Shown here in pieces: positions 1 to 13,807 of a stretch of DNA of 64,000 bases. The translations under genes and the position numbers were made by a program. The DNA lies in NCBI GenBank assembly GCA_032871835.1, contig CM065297.1:4156501-4220500 (forward strand). Direction: 5' to 3'. The notes under the pieces are model-generated. The model saw only the letters and a program-made list of their open reading frames with translations, was not told the origin of the DNA and did no database searches. This stretch comes from Dipteronia dyeriana (lineage: Eukaryota > Streptophyta > Magnoliopsida > Sapindales > Sapindaceae). How positions within the stretch are numbered: position 1 is the first letter of the stretch; each line of letters starts with the position of its first letter.

Positions 1-850
1 TATTCATCTCTCAAGTCTAATGCTTGCTGTTCACGGCACTACTATTCTGATTAATTATTAATTTTCAAACCTGTGTTTCAAGCTCTACATTTTTTTATGT
101 ATCTAATTATTGACTAGTGAAATACTTAGCATATTGATGATGCATTGAAAATAAATAAATACAGTTATTAATATTACTCATTTTACTATTTTTTATATCA
201 TTTAGAAGTAGACATTTAATTTGCCATCGAATCTCCATGTGGAGGAGCAACAAAGGCCATTGACTTCTTCCTATAAAGAAAAATTAGAAAGGAAAAAAAA
301 AACAAATTAGGTGCTGTTACTTTTCGCCTATTCTACATCTTAATCAACTAATAATATTTTTTTTTCTTTAACCATATATATATAAGAAAAAAGAGCCTAA
401 CATATAATCACAACAAGTGGCAGATTATCTTTTAATTATTATATTTATTAACAAATAATTAATTATAATGTTTGCTTGTTCTAATGAAGGGATAGATTCT
501 TTCTTGTTTGTTAATTATTGGTTTAGTTTAGGTTTAAGTGGTGGTTAACTTCAAGGGAAAAAAAAAAAATCCAGAATAATAAACACAAAAAAGGTAAAAG
601 TTGTCTGTGTTTGAATTTGTTTAATTTTGTTTTTTCTTTTGTTATTGACTTTAATGTCCCCACAAAATCTCCCAACTCATGATTTTTGCTTTTGTTTTTT
701 CCATTTCTGGGAACTTTCATGGAAACCCACTTGGGTCAGTTTGCCAAGATCCAATGTGAATTTTATATTCAACTTCTTTTGGTATTATCACTATCTTATA
801 CTCATGTTAAGATAAATTCCTCTTTCAAATAAATAAATTCCAAGGTGAAT
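1..850. other. AT-rich intergenic DNA, no gene seen
   Basis: Only short low-complexity reading frames occur, dominated by poly-T and poly-A tracts. No domain, splice pattern or transposon end was recognised. It lies far upstream of the ERF gene and may include distal promoter sequence. Confidence 0.5.
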
Positions 851-1243
851 GGACCGTTTGTTTTTTCTTTATCCAAAGTTTTATAAGATCTTAATTTGAT
901 AGATATATGGATAAATCTTATAAATTAAGATATTATAATTTTTTTTTTCATTTTGGATGATTTATTACAAATGTAAAATTGGTTAGGTTGTTTTAGTGTT
1001 TTTTAAAAATTAAGAATTTTTAGAAAATTGATTTTTAAGATTTTATTATGTGCGGATAAAATTGTAAATGTATAATTGTCATAAGACATTTGTGGAAATT
1101 TACTAAAAAACTCTACTATACAAATTTTTAATAAAATAATAAAATAAGATATAAATCGAAAAATAAACAAACTGATTTATCTTAATTTAATTTAAGATAT
1201 AAGAAGACAATAAGTCTTAGTGTTGAAAAAAACAAACGGACCC
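851..1243. mobile_element. Tourist/PIF-like MITE
   Basis: The ends form an imperfect terminal inverted repeat: GGACCGTTTGTTTTTTC on the left against GGGTCCGTTTGTTTTTTTC read from the right end. The interior is AT-rich and non-coding. The GG(G/A)YCCGTTTG start and the size of about 390 bp fit non-autonomous PIF/Harbinger elements. The target-site duplication is not clear, so the family is inferred from the ends only. Confidence 0.55.
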
Positions 1244-2445
1244 TATTTTTCCTCTTGTTTTGCTTTCCTACATGACATACACACAAATCCATTTGTTTTA
1301 AAAATTAAAGCTATGAAATAATCTTTTGATTCTTTTCTAATTTTATAAAACTTAATTACAAGTCTTCTATAAATTTTGGTTATCCTCTGATATATAACAA
1401 CCTTTATTTTATAAATGCATGATTGAGATGTGCTCAAATATAAGAAATCTAAAGATATGTGACCCTCGAAAAATTACTCACACGTCTTAATTTTACTAAA
1501 AACAACCATACAGTCTCCGTATGCGGTTAAAACCTCTCCACTAAATCACTAATAGCTAAAATCCATCATTGCATGAAGTTTTTTACATAATTATGTATAG
1601 TAGTTTTTCAATTTTGGTCAAATCTAGCAAAGGGGTTTGCAATTCTCCCCAAAAAAGAAAAGGAAAAAAGGGATCCAGTGTAACTATCATGTCCTAATTT
1701 TTAACCTAATTACAGGTAAATTATATAGAATTATACTGGTGTAAAGAATCTTCACCTGACAAGGGCAGCTGAAAGAAGAATTCAACTTTTTAATGAGATT
1801 GGTTTGTAGCTTATAACAACACCATTCACTGAAATTTACAAGAAGAGAATGGTGAATTAGAGTTAGTCCAGAAATGTCAATTATTAGTAATGAAGATTGG
1901 ATGATTCACAGTAATCAAATTACATTAATTAATAAAATCTTGTAATTAAAATATTTGGACATCTCTAATCTCTTCTGTGATGAGGCTTTGGAAAAATCGA
2001 TTATATTGACTAGGATCAATTATGACAAAAGCTAAGTGACTTGTATGCTTAATCACCCAAAGTAATTCTCTTGGACCTTTGAAAGTGACCCCCCCTGCTA
2101 CACACATACGCGGATTCATTTTAAACTTAAAGAAAGGTCATCAATGAAAAATCGAATCTGCCGGTATTTTAGTCAAATTGCAAAGGAAATTACAGTAGAA
2201 ATAAAATTTCCTTTACATAATGCTGGTGACTAGTAGTGGCACAGATGCTTGTATCAGCACACAGATTCTCAATTGTTGTTCTTTCTGGGAGAAACATTGT
2301 CTGGTTAAATAATATGCAGTATGTTTTTCAAATGTCACACAAACAAATTAGTCCCTTTCACAGGATTGATGATTTCTATGCTGTCTCCTTGATGCTCAAT
2401 GACAGATCACTAATTACTTATACAGCACTAAACCTGACTAGAGAA

Positions 2446-2447
<2 letters not shown>
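1244..2447. other. intergenic and distal promoter DNA of the ERF gene
   Basis: No coding potential or repeat structure was recognised. The sequence leads into the CT microsatellite and TATA box upstream of the AP2/ERF gene, so regulatory sites are likely, but none can be named with confidence. Confidence 0.45.

Positions 2448-2478
<31 letters not shown>
2448..2478 (+). repeat. (CT)n microsatellite in ERF promoter
   Basis: An uninterrupted run of about 15 CT dinucleotides ends roughly 30 bp before a good TATA box. Pyrimidine (CT) tracts near core promoters are common in plants, so a promoter role is possible but inferred. Confidence 0.8.
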
Positions 2479-2479
<1 letters not shown>

Positions 2480-2509
2480 ATTACTTGTAAATACCCTTTG
2501 AATTGGTCA

Positions 2510-2517
2510 TATATAAA
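2510..2517 (+). promoter_or_regulatory. TATA box of the ERF gene
   Basis: TATATAAA matches the plant TATA consensus. It predicts transcription starting near 2540-2550 and a 5' UTR of about 190-200 bases before the ATG at 2739. A weaker TATA-like string near 2665 would leave a very short leader and is less likely. Confidence 0.55.
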
Positions 2518-2738
2518 CACTCCCATGTATATTTTATTAGTGATTTGAAGTCTCTCTAGCTTGGCTCCATCTGGTTTGATTTTGTAGCCGAAATAAAGAA
2601 AGAACAAAGAGGTGTGAACAAGCATTTAAGACTTGTTCAAATTTACACCATCCTTCACTCTCTTCATATAAATTATCATCATCAGGCCAATACAACACAA
2701 TCATCCGAAAAAACGAAAGAAGAAGTAAGTAAGTCGAT

Positions 2739-3863
2739 ATGGCTAGGAAGAGAAAGGCTAGTGAAGGAGTGGAAGAGAAAAATACTAATACTAATACTAG
2801 TGAAGGGAACAACATGAGTTGGGATGAGATGGTGAAAGAAGCTGCTGCAGCAGCAGCACTAGGAGGAGCGAGAAGGGCTAGAAAGCGTTTTGTTGGTGTC
2901 CGGCAAAGGCCATCGGGGAGATGGGTAGCTGAGATTAAGGATACTATACAGAAGATAAGGGTGTGGTTAGGCACTTTTGATACTGCTGAGGAAGCAGCCA
3001 GAGCCTATGATGAAGCTGCTTGCTTGCTTCGCGGTTCCAATACCAGGACTAACTTCTGGCCTTGTTCACCTTCCACTTTTTCGACTTCCGCTCTTCCTTC
3101 AAAGATCACTAATCTTCTTCTTCAGAGGCTCAAAGCAAGAAACAACAACAACAACAATTCTTCTTCTCATACTTCGCCTGAAAAGCAGCAAGCAGAGGAA
3201 TGTAAACAAGCAACAACAACAGATTTTTCGGACACCCAGTTCACTGATTTTCTCAACGAAAATCCTGAAGATTACGACAACAGCAGTCCCGCTCACGCTT
3301 ACAACACTAATGCAAGTAGTCTTGATCAAATGACAAGTAGTTTTGAATCTTGTTTAACTGAGAAAGAAGAAGACAGTAATTCAGGGAAATTGGATTTGGA
3401 TTTGGACTACATTTTGAGTGATGCAGCCCAGTCTTCTTCTAGTGTTGAATATGCGAATTTCAGAGGAGAGGAAGAAGGAGAAGAGCAAGGCACTGATATA
3501 ATAGAATTAGAACCCTTGGATTTCCAATTCTTGGAAAATCTTGGTTCTTCAAGTTACTATCCTTTCGAGATTGCTGGAGAGATTGAAGAGCCAATGGAGC
3601 CGGAAAGCTATGCAGACGAGCCCTCCATCCTTAGAGCTGCATTGAAAAGGATGAAATATGAGAGGAAGTTCTCAGCTTCTCTCTATGCTTTCAATGGAAT
3701 ACCTGAGTGCTTGAAGCTGAGGCTCGAATCGGGAAACTTGACTGGTAGAGGAAAATCTGAGAAGAAATCAGAAGAAAACAAGTTGGAGAAGAAACAGGAG
3801 GAAAATTCTGAAAGTTTACTATGGAGCTCACTTGATCTTCAACCAATCTGTTTTGTTAACTAA
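2739..3863 (+). CDS. AP2/ERF transcription factor, ERN1/RAP2.11-like
   Basis: This intronless gene encodes 374 residues. A basic start (MARKRK) is followed by an acidic stretch, a poly-alanine run (residues 35-40) and one AP2 DNA-binding domain at about residues 50-108, with the core signatures [15 protein letters not shown] and AARAYDEAA. One AP2 domain and no B3 domain place it in the ERF family. At the two residues used to separate subfamilies it has Val (DREB-like) in RWVAEI and Asp (ERF-like) in IKDT. That mixture, together with RGSNTRTNF, is typical of the ERN1/RAP2.11 clade. The rest is Asn/Ser/Glu-rich and acidic, as expected for a nuclear activator. A conserved-looking motif ([17 protein letters not shown]) lies near the C-terminus. 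In legumes ERN factors act in nodulation signalling and Arabidopsis RAP2.11 acts in low-potassium response; the role here is not known. The start is the first ATG after the TATA box and gives the full basic N-terminus. Confidence 0.9.
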   Translation: MARKRKASEGVEEKNTNTNTSEGNNMSWDEMVKEAAAAAALGGARRARKRFVGVRQRPSGRWVAEIKDTIQKIRVWLGTFDTAEEAARAYDEAACLLRGSNTRTNFWPCSPSTFSTSALPSKITNLLLQRLKARNNNNNNSSSHTSPEKQQAEECKQATTTDFSDTQFTDFLNENPEDYDNSSPAHAYNTNASSLDQMTSSFESCLTEKEEDSNSGKLDLDLDYILSDAAQSSSSVEYANFRGEEEGEEQGTDIIELEPLDFQFLENLGSSSYYPFEIAGEIEEPMEPESYADEPSILRAALKRMKYERKFSASLYAFNGIPECLKLRLESGNLTGRGKSEKKSEENKLEKKQEENSESLLWSSLDLQPICFVN

Positions 3864-4479
3864 ATTCACAGAAAATTTGAGATCTTTTATATAATTCATT
3901 CCATATCATCCAATTCTCATCTCAAAGAAACAAGATTCATTGTAATGTTAACTTTCTTGCATAAAGAATAAGAAATATTTCATTACTGGTTGCTTTCTCA
4001 ACAAGTTTTATGTGTTTTCTAGTATCTCCAAACAGAAGGTAGGTATATATGGTTATGCCTATAGAGTATAGACTGATATGATCTTTGAATATAGATTAAG
4101 TTATAGAGTTATTATATATCAAGATTCAAATGCAACTACAAGCTAGTGAATTTAAATCCATCGTTTAATTTCTTAAATTTCATATAAACTTTTGGACAAA
4201 TCTCAAAACCTATAATAAATTTTAATACCAAATTGATATCTATGCTTTGGAAAGAATTCCCAAATCTCACCTCAGCAGAGTTTTTCGTTTATATATGAAA
4301 AGTTTTGGGCAAATTTCAAAACTAAGAAGACCAAATAAATTAAAGATAAATAACAAACAATACAAACTATGTTTGAATTATACCACAAGAAAGATTAAAA
4401 TGCAATATAACTTTTCAGCTATAACAAAGATACCCTCTTATGTTCAGGTATCAAGCAAGCTAAATCAATGTCAAATGTG
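3864..4479. other. ERF 3' flank, no gene seen
   Basis: This holds the presumed 3' UTR of the ERF gene (AATAA-type strings near 3965) and AT-rich spacer. A 77-codon frame at 4247-4480 has low-complexity composition and no recognisable domain, so it was not called. Confidence 0.45.
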
Positions 4480-4690
4480 AACAAATTAAGAGTTTTTTTT
4501 GTTTATTCTTCTCTATATAGAGGCAATTTATAGAGAAATACACGATGAGAATCAAGGAAATGATTCTCCTATAATCAATACAATGATGTCCTACAATCAA
4601 ACTAATTGTCAACTACACTAATAAAGTAATGAATTACACTAATCAAGCATTCAACCACTCAACTATAAATCTAATTGATTATATTCTAAC
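4480..4690 (-). repeat. 3' LTR of copia element
   Basis: It matches 10397-10608 over its length, including shared strings around AAATGATTCTCCTATAATC and the edge GATTATATTCTAAC. Several small differences between the LTRs indicate an old insertion. Confidence 0.8.
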
Positions 4691-4702
4691 CCTTCCCCTT
4701 TA
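4690..4702 (-). other. polypurine tract
   Basis: On the minus strand AAAGGGGAAGGG directly abuts the 3' LTR. This is the expected position and composition for the plus-strand primer of an LTR retrotransposon. Confidence 0.7.
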
Positions 4703-7700
4703 AGTTGGTGCATATATGTCACTCATGCCTAACTTGCTAATTGAGTCATGAAAGTTTTTTCCATTAATAGCCTTTGTGAGAATATCTGCAAGTGGATCCT
4801 TACTTGGTACGTACGGAAGCTCAAATATATTTTCTTCTATCTTCTCTTTGATGAAGAATCGATTATGTTGAACAGGATTATTGGCAATCTGAACCGAAAC
4901 TTTATTATCACAATATAACTTCATACTACCCTTTAGGTGAAATCCCAAATCGCCCAACAAGTTCTTCAACCAAAACAATTCAGTAATTGATTGGGCAATC
5001 CCTCGAAATTCTATCTCAGCATTAGATCGTGATACCACAGTCTGTTTCTTACTCCTCCAAGTGACTAGGTTACCTCCTACAAAGGTGAAGTAACCAAAAG
5101 TAGATCTTCGATCACTAGCATTCTTAGCTCAATCAAAATCCGTGTATTCATCGATATCTAGGAGTCCATTTTTAGAAAACATTAATACTCTATCGAGAGC
5201 TCTTTTTAGGTACATTAAAATCTGAAGAACTGCATCCATGTGATTCTCAGTGGGAGTGTGCATAAATTGGCTTACTACACTCACTACATATGCAATATCA
5301 GGACGAGTATGTGATAAGTAGATAAGCTTACCAACAAGCCTCTGATATCTTTCTTTCTTTGCCGGGTTTTGATCAGGGTGATCTGGACATTCACATAACT
5401 TGTGATTTTGATCCATAGGAGTATCTGCTGGTTTGTTAGCAAGCATCCCAGTTTCTGTAACTAGATCAAGAACGTACTTTCTCTGACTGAGGAAAATCTC
5501 ATGTTTTGTTCGGGCTACCTCAATTCCTAGAAAGTACCTTAATACCCCTAGGTCTTTCATTTTGAACTCTATGGCCAAGTGGCTTTAGAGATTAGTCATC
5601 TTCATATCATCGTTTCCTGTAACAATCATATCGTCAACATAGACGATTAGTATAATGATATTGTCACCTTCACGTTTGAAGAATAAGGTGTGATCGAAGT
5701 TACTCTACTGATATCCAAATTTCCTCATAGAAGTACTGAGTCGTTCGAACCAGGCTCTAGGTGATTGTTTTAGTCGGTAGAGAGCATGTTTAAGTTTACA
5801 GACTTTGCCAGTTTGAGAATCAAAACCGGGAGGAGATCCATATAGACTTCTTCACTGAGTACTCATGTAGGAAAGCATTCTTTACAACAAACAATTTCAA
5901 TGGCCACTCCAGATTAGCCGATAGAGATAGAATTACCCTAACGGTGTTTAACTTTGCTACTAGGGTAAAGTTCTCCCGGTAGTCAACTGCGTAAGTCTGA
6001 GTGTACCCTTTGGCAACCAACCTGGCCTTGTACCTTTCAGTTGAGCCATCTGCCTTATGGTTGATGGTATAGATCCATCGATATCCAACCACCTTCTTTC
6101 CTTCATGTAGATCCATTATTTCTCAGGTTCAATTTTTCTGTAAAGCTTTCATCTCATAATCCATGGCTCGAACCCATTTCTGGTCTGTCAGTGCATTCTG
6201 CAATTTACTAGGAATAGATACAGAGGATAATTGATATGCAAAAGCTTTAAAGGTTTCAGGTAGTCTGTGAGTTGTTGTGTAATCAGTAATAGAGTAATTG
6301 ACTTTACTACCTATCGGAGGCTGCTCAGAAGAAAAACCAAAACGTGCATGTGGTCTATGTTCTCGATTAGGATATCGTCGAGTGGGTACACTAGGGTCAG
6401 GATCTATGTGATTTTCACTAGATAAGTTATTAGATAAAGTAGGAAGTTCAAGAATTACCACAAGAGCTTTTTCAACCTCAGAGTCGGATTGACGAACCAG
6501 TGTTGAAGTAGAGGAAGTAATGAGTTGTGTCACCTGTATGGGAACTAACTCCCCCCTTTTTTTTTCTTTCCCTTTATTTTGCTTTTCATGCACTTTCCAA
6601 ATTGGTGCTAACTTTTCTATGAGATTATTAGGAATCTCACTTTCTCCTTCAGAAGATTGACTTTCTTCTATATAAGATAAACTTTTAGGCATAGACAAAC
6701 TAATGGGTATACCATTGTCTGTCGTATGAGACCTCTCTTCATAGTGCAAACTAATGGGTATACCACTGTCTACCGTATGAGATTTATCTTTATAGTTCGA
6801 GTTCCCCCCTTAAGAGGACTCTCCGAGGCAAAGTATGCCTCATTTTCCCAAAACGTAACATCCTGTGACACAAACACACTACGAGACGGAGGATTATAAC
6901 ACTTGTACCCTTTTTATGAGCTAGAATACCCTATAAAGACACTTGAGCATGCAGATCTAACTTTTCTTGATAAGGAGTATGAATATGTGCATATACCACA
7001 CACCTAAAGACCCGAGGTATAGCAGGGGTAATATCACAGAAATGAGACAAGGATTGCAATAAAGTTTGAAAAGACAACACTAGATGACATATGATTAATG
7101 AGATATGCAACAGATAATACATCGCCCCAAAAAAATTTAGGCATATGCATTTCGAGTAGTAAAGATCATTCAATTTCGAAGAGATGATGATTTTTACGTT
7201 TGGTTGTACCATTTTTTGTGGAGTATTTACACAAGATGTTTAGTGGAGAATACCATTTTGTAAACAAAAGGTTTTGAAATTATAATTGAGATATTCACAC
7301 CATTATCAGAGCGTAAAACTTGTATTTTTCTTATGAATCTGTGTATGGATCATGTGAAAAAAAAAATTAGAAAACATCACAGACATCCCTTTTATTTTTT
7401 AAAAGGAAAATCTAAGTCATAGGTGTGTAGTCATCAATGAATGTAACAAACCGGCATATACCTGATATAGACACAACATTAGAAGGACCTCATACATCAG
7501 AATGGACGAGAAAATGGCATGAAACTTCCCTCCTTATTATTATAAGGAAAAACAGTGCGATAATGTTTGAACAAAACACACGTCTCACATTGAAGATATT
7601 GTGACCAGTAGCATTAAAAATGATGGAAATAAAAACTTAAGATAATCAAAAGAACAATGACTTAAGCGCTTATGTTATAGATAGATATTATTTTCCTTAT

Positions 7701-8261
7701 CAGAGTTGACTTGTACTATTCTATAAAGATGGCTAGATGAACTTGAAGATCCCGGAGAACTATCTGTTTTAAAATAGTACAACCCCTTTTTTCCCTACCA
7801 GTTCCAATCGTCTCCTTACTGTGAATGTCTTGAAACATATAATGAGTAGGCGAGAAAGTGACAATATAGTTAAGAGATTTAATGATTTGACTGATAGAGA
7901 GTAAGTTTTAGATAAGGTAAGGACATGTAAAACAGATAATAAGTGCAAAAATGAAGTTATGGATAAAGATCTAGCCCTATTAATTAGGGTGGATGTTCCA
8001 TCAGCATATGACACTACATGTCTCAGTTGAACTATGATGACTAAATTTTCGAGAATCAAAATTCACATGATCTGTTGCACCAGAATCAATTATCCAAATA
8101 TTATTACTAGAAATTGTAAAAGCACTGAAAGCAGAATGAAATTTAACTGAGTTGAACATGAAATTTTTAGAAAAGTTATCATGAAAGTAAACCTGAAGAA
8201 GTATTGTAGGTGGCACAAGTGGATTGAACATATCTAATTTGTCGTCACTGGGATTTGTCAT
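4700..8261 (-). pseudogene. copia pol remnant (PR-IN-RT-RH)
   Basis: Fragments in several frames follow copia order on the minus strand. Protease remnant (8001-8261) with the active-site string DSGATDH. Integrase remnant (about 6931-8059), in which the usual D-x-W-G-P motif near 7500 has its Trp codon replaced by a stop. A linker rich in Ser/Pro (6129-6749). Reverse transcriptase (5129-6116) with YRWIYTIN and YKARLVAKG, and YVDDM near 5620. RNase H (4700-5038) with YCDN and a trailing DILTKA. Stops and frameshifts separate all parts, so no functional polyprotein can be made. Confidence 0.85.
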
Positions 8262-8264
8262 AAC

Positions 8265-8620
8265 AGCAGTTGTAGCGGAAGCAAAGAAATTACAAATTCC
8301 TTAAGTACAATAGGTGCAACAACCAAAACTAGTAGTTGTAGTAATAGAAAATACCCAAATTGGCAATAGTTGTAACAGCGGAAGCAAAAGAAAGAACAAA
8401 AGTTTTTTTAAAAAAAAGAAAGAACAAAAGTTTTTATTTTAAAAAAAAAACTTGGCTATAAGATTCACCGGAGAAATAAGTCATATAATAGTATAAAGCT
8501 GTAAAAGTGGAAAAAACAAAAGCAACAAGCAATAGTCATGTTTGCAATTGATTGTATACGTTACTGTAGACATGAAAAAAATATTGAAACAATAACATAA
8601 GAGAAAAATAAAAATTTGTT
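8265..8620 (-). repeat. second copy of copia 5' leader
   Basis: This stretch matches 10035-10385. Shared landmarks in the same order are TTGTAGTAATAGAAAA, GTAGCGGAAG-like strings, GGCTATAAGA.TCACCGG and GAAACAATAAC. It sits directly upstream of the protease remnant where gag would be expected. Confidence 0.65.
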
Positions 8621-8693
8621 TATGAAATGTAGTGGTATCAAGAATATATTGAAACAAATTTTGTTGAAATCAAGAATAAACAAAAAACTCTTA
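8581..8693 (+). repeat. left arm of interrupted palindrome
   Basis: Inverted copy of about 9713-9860. Matching strings include GGTATCAAGAATA, TTGAAACAAATTTTGTT and AATCAAGAATAAACAAAAAA. The arms are now about 1 kb apart because a transposon (8694-9712) sits at the centre. Confidence 0.7.
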
Positions 8694-9712
8694 GAGTCCG
8701 TCCTGTAAGCGTTTTTCAGTTGCTGTTTTTTGAAAATAAAAATGAAAATGAAAATAGTGTTTTTGGTTTTAGTTTTGAATTCTGAAAACGCTGGTAGATA
8801 TACTGAAAGTTGTATTTTGAAAATAAAAACATAAAAAACGCGTCTGGTAGGTTAACCGAAAACTACCAAAAATTGAAGTATCAATTTTGGTATTTTGTTT
8901 AATATTATTACAACTATAAACAAATTGATTACATAATTAACCAATATAATTTTTGTATTGTAATTTTTAAATTAAACAAAAGTAACACATCAAAAATTAA
9001 TTCAAAAAACATATCAAAAAATGAATTAATCGAAACTAAACTCTTAAATTATAAATAAATAATTACAATATATATATATATATTATAATAAAAATATAAC
9101 TGTATATATTATATTAATATAAATGTATATTAAATATTATTACATATATTATAATAAATAACATTATATCCTATATAAATATATAATAATTGATATTATA
9201 TATATATAATATTATATAATATATTATTACATCATAATACATATAGTATTAATATATATATATATCACAAATATTATAATATTAAATATATATTATATAT
9301 AATATTATATATTATAATATGTAATAATAATTATAATGTGTATATATATATATATGTATTATTGCATGAATACGTTTAGTTTTAGTTGGAAATAAATTAT
9401 TCTGAAATATATATATAAGAGGGACACTTTGGTCATTTGAAAATTTGTCTCGTCTTGTCCTAATCATATCAAACGCATAATAGTACAATTAATAGTTTAA
9501 AAAATGATTATATATATATAAAAAGTAAAAAAACAAAATGAAAAACAAAAACAAAAACAAAAAACAAGTATTTTGTGTTTTTCAAATCTTTCACTTTTAA
9601 CACTAGTTTTTTTTTTTTTTTTTTTTCGTAAATAAAATGAAAAACGGTTAACGAACACGTTTTCAAAAAATAAAAACGAAAACGGACTAAAAAACAGCTG
9701 TAGGACGGAGCC
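8694..9712. mobile_element. PIF/Harbinger-like non-autonomous element, TTA TSD
   Basis: Both flanks carry TTA (8691-8693 and 9713-9715). The ends are inverted: GAGTCCGTCCTGTAAGC against GGCTCCGTCCTACAGC. Removing the insert and one TTA restores the symmetrical sequence ACTCTTAATTTG seen in the opposite arm, which supports the exact boundaries. The 1019-bp interior is AT-rich with TA-rich tracts (9060-9370) and no transposase reading frame. Confidence 0.75.
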
Positions 9713-9860
9713 TTAATTTGTTTATGGTATGACCATAAACAAATTAAGAGTTTTTTGTTTATTCTTGATTTCATAAACAAAATTTGTTTCAATTTATTCT
9801 TGATACCGCTAAATTTCATAAACAAATTTTTAGGTTTCTCTTCTATTATTATTTCAATTT
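9713..9860 (-). repeat. right arm of interrupted palindrome
   Basis: Reverse complement of 8581-8693. It starts at the LTR end (ATAAACAAATTAAGAG) and runs into sequence not found in the two outer LTRs, so the arm joins LTR sequence to inverted leader sequence. Confidence 0.65.
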
Positions 9861-10034
9861 TTTTTTTATTTAGAGGAAATACATGAGTGAGGATCAATGA
9901 AATGATTCTCCTTTAATCAATACAATGATCTCCTACAATCGAGCTAATTGTTAAATCCACTAATCAAGTAATCAATTACATTAATCAAGTAGTCGATCAA
10001 TCATCTGTACAATTCAATTGATTATATTCTAATA
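9735..10034 (-). repeat. third, internal LTR copy of copia element
   Basis: Its inner part (about 9875-10034) matches the two outer LTRs, including AATGATTCTCCT and ATTGATTATATTCTAA. Its other end carries about 100 bp of palindromic sequence absent from them. It is joined directly to leader copy 10035-10385, as in a tandem LTR-leader-LTR rearrangement. Confidence 0.65.
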
Positions 10035-10383
10035 AAATATAGATTTTTTCAGTACAAATTTCTTTAGTACCGTAGGTGGTAACAGAAGCCGATAGCAATT
10101 GTAGTAATAGAAAAAGTCCAAACGGATAATAGTTGTAGTAGCGGAAGAAAAAGAAATGACAAGTTTTTTTTTTTTTTTAAACCCGGCTATAAGAGTCACC
10201 GGATAAACAGACAATAGTCATTTAGTAGTAGACAGGTATAGAAGTAGAAAAAACGAAAGCAACAAGTATTAGTCCTGTTTGCAATTGAGTGTGAACGGTA
10301 CTGTAGATGGGTACTGTAGAAGTACTATAGATATGAATTTTTTTTGAAACAATAACAGAAGAGAAATATCAAAATTTGTTTTA

Positions 10384-10396
10384 GATTCTGATACCA
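10384..10396 (-). other. primer-binding site of copia element
   Basis: The minus strand reads TGGTATCAGAATC immediately after the 5' LTR. This is close to TGGTATCAGAGC, the site complementary to the 3' end of initiator methionine tRNA used by most plant copia elements. Confidence 0.75.
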
Positions 10397-10608
10397 TAAA
10401 CAAATTAAGAATTTTTTTTTTATTCTTTTCCATATAGAGACAATTTATAGGAAATACATGAATGAGAATCAATGAAATAATTCTCCTATAATCAATACAA
10501 TAATCTCTTACAGTCAAACTAATTGTCAACTACATTAATAAAGTAATCAATTACACTAATCAAACAATCAATCAGTTAACTATACAATCTAATTGATTAT
10601 ATTCTAAC
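10397..10608 (-). repeat. 5' LTR of copia element
   Basis: Matches 4480-4690 and part of 9735-10034. On the minus strand it opens with TGTTAGAATATAATC and is followed directly by the primer-binding site. Confidence 0.8.
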
Positions 10609-10854
10609 AAAAAGTTCAACATAAAGTTTTGATGCTTTACATTTCCAGGGAGAAATCTGAAAGGGCAGGGAAATTGTGATAGATTACAAAAACATCGACA
10701 GTAGAATAGAACAAATAGGATGTATAGCAAGATAACTTAATTCTTTCATCTAAATCATATAATTATCCGTGAGTTTAAACACATGGTAAGTTTTTGTTCA
10801 CATATCATGAAAGATTCACGGAAAAGATCTTCTCGAGTGATCTGCATTGCCAAT

Positions 10855-13517
<2,663 letters not shown>

Positions 13518-13567
13518 TTATTTCATTACAAGATACTCTTTCTTGGACGACTTTCAACTTTGATCAA

Positions 13568-13576
13568 TTTATATAT
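13568..13576 (-). promoter_or_regulatory. TATA box of diverged SnRK1 paralogue
   Basis: TATATAAAT on the minus strand lies about 105 bp upstream of the ATG. It implies a short leader without a UTR intron, unlike the other SnRK1 copy. No other supported promoter element was seen. Confidence 0.45.
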
Positions 13577-13807
13577 TTGCTTATGATGATCGATGATGAT
13601 CACAAGAGCTTTTTGTTTTGTGTTTGTGTGCCATGAAAATATGAAATGTCTTGGGCATCCAACGACTTTTCAAATAATAACATAAATGTCTTTCGAGATT
13701 GGCCGCTTTCGTTTCATCAAAGGGGTAGATTTGGGATTTTGTATAAGTTTTTGGGATCGTCGGAGGACGTATATTGGGAAAGTGACTTTTTTTTTATCCT
13801 TACTGTT

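Larger units (their letters stand above)
4480..10608 (-). mobile_element. degenerate Ty1/copia retrotransposon, gag missing
   Basis: The element lies on the minus strand with its 5' LTR on the right. LTR-like ends (about 211 bp each) are at 10397-10608 and 4480-4690. A methionine-tRNA-type primer-binding site follows the 5' LTR and a purine tract precedes the 3' LTR. The interior reads protease, integrase, reverse transcriptase, RNase H, the Ty1/copia order. All reading frames are broken, and no gag region is seen between leader and protease. The leader is present twice and a third LTR-like copy lies inside, so the element has been rearranged. A clear target-site duplication was not found. 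Confidence 0.85.

Noticed and set aside
9508..10529. Frames of 61-129 codons on the minus strand
   Set aside because: Made of poly-Lys/Phe from homopolymer tracts inside LTR, leader and MITE sequence.
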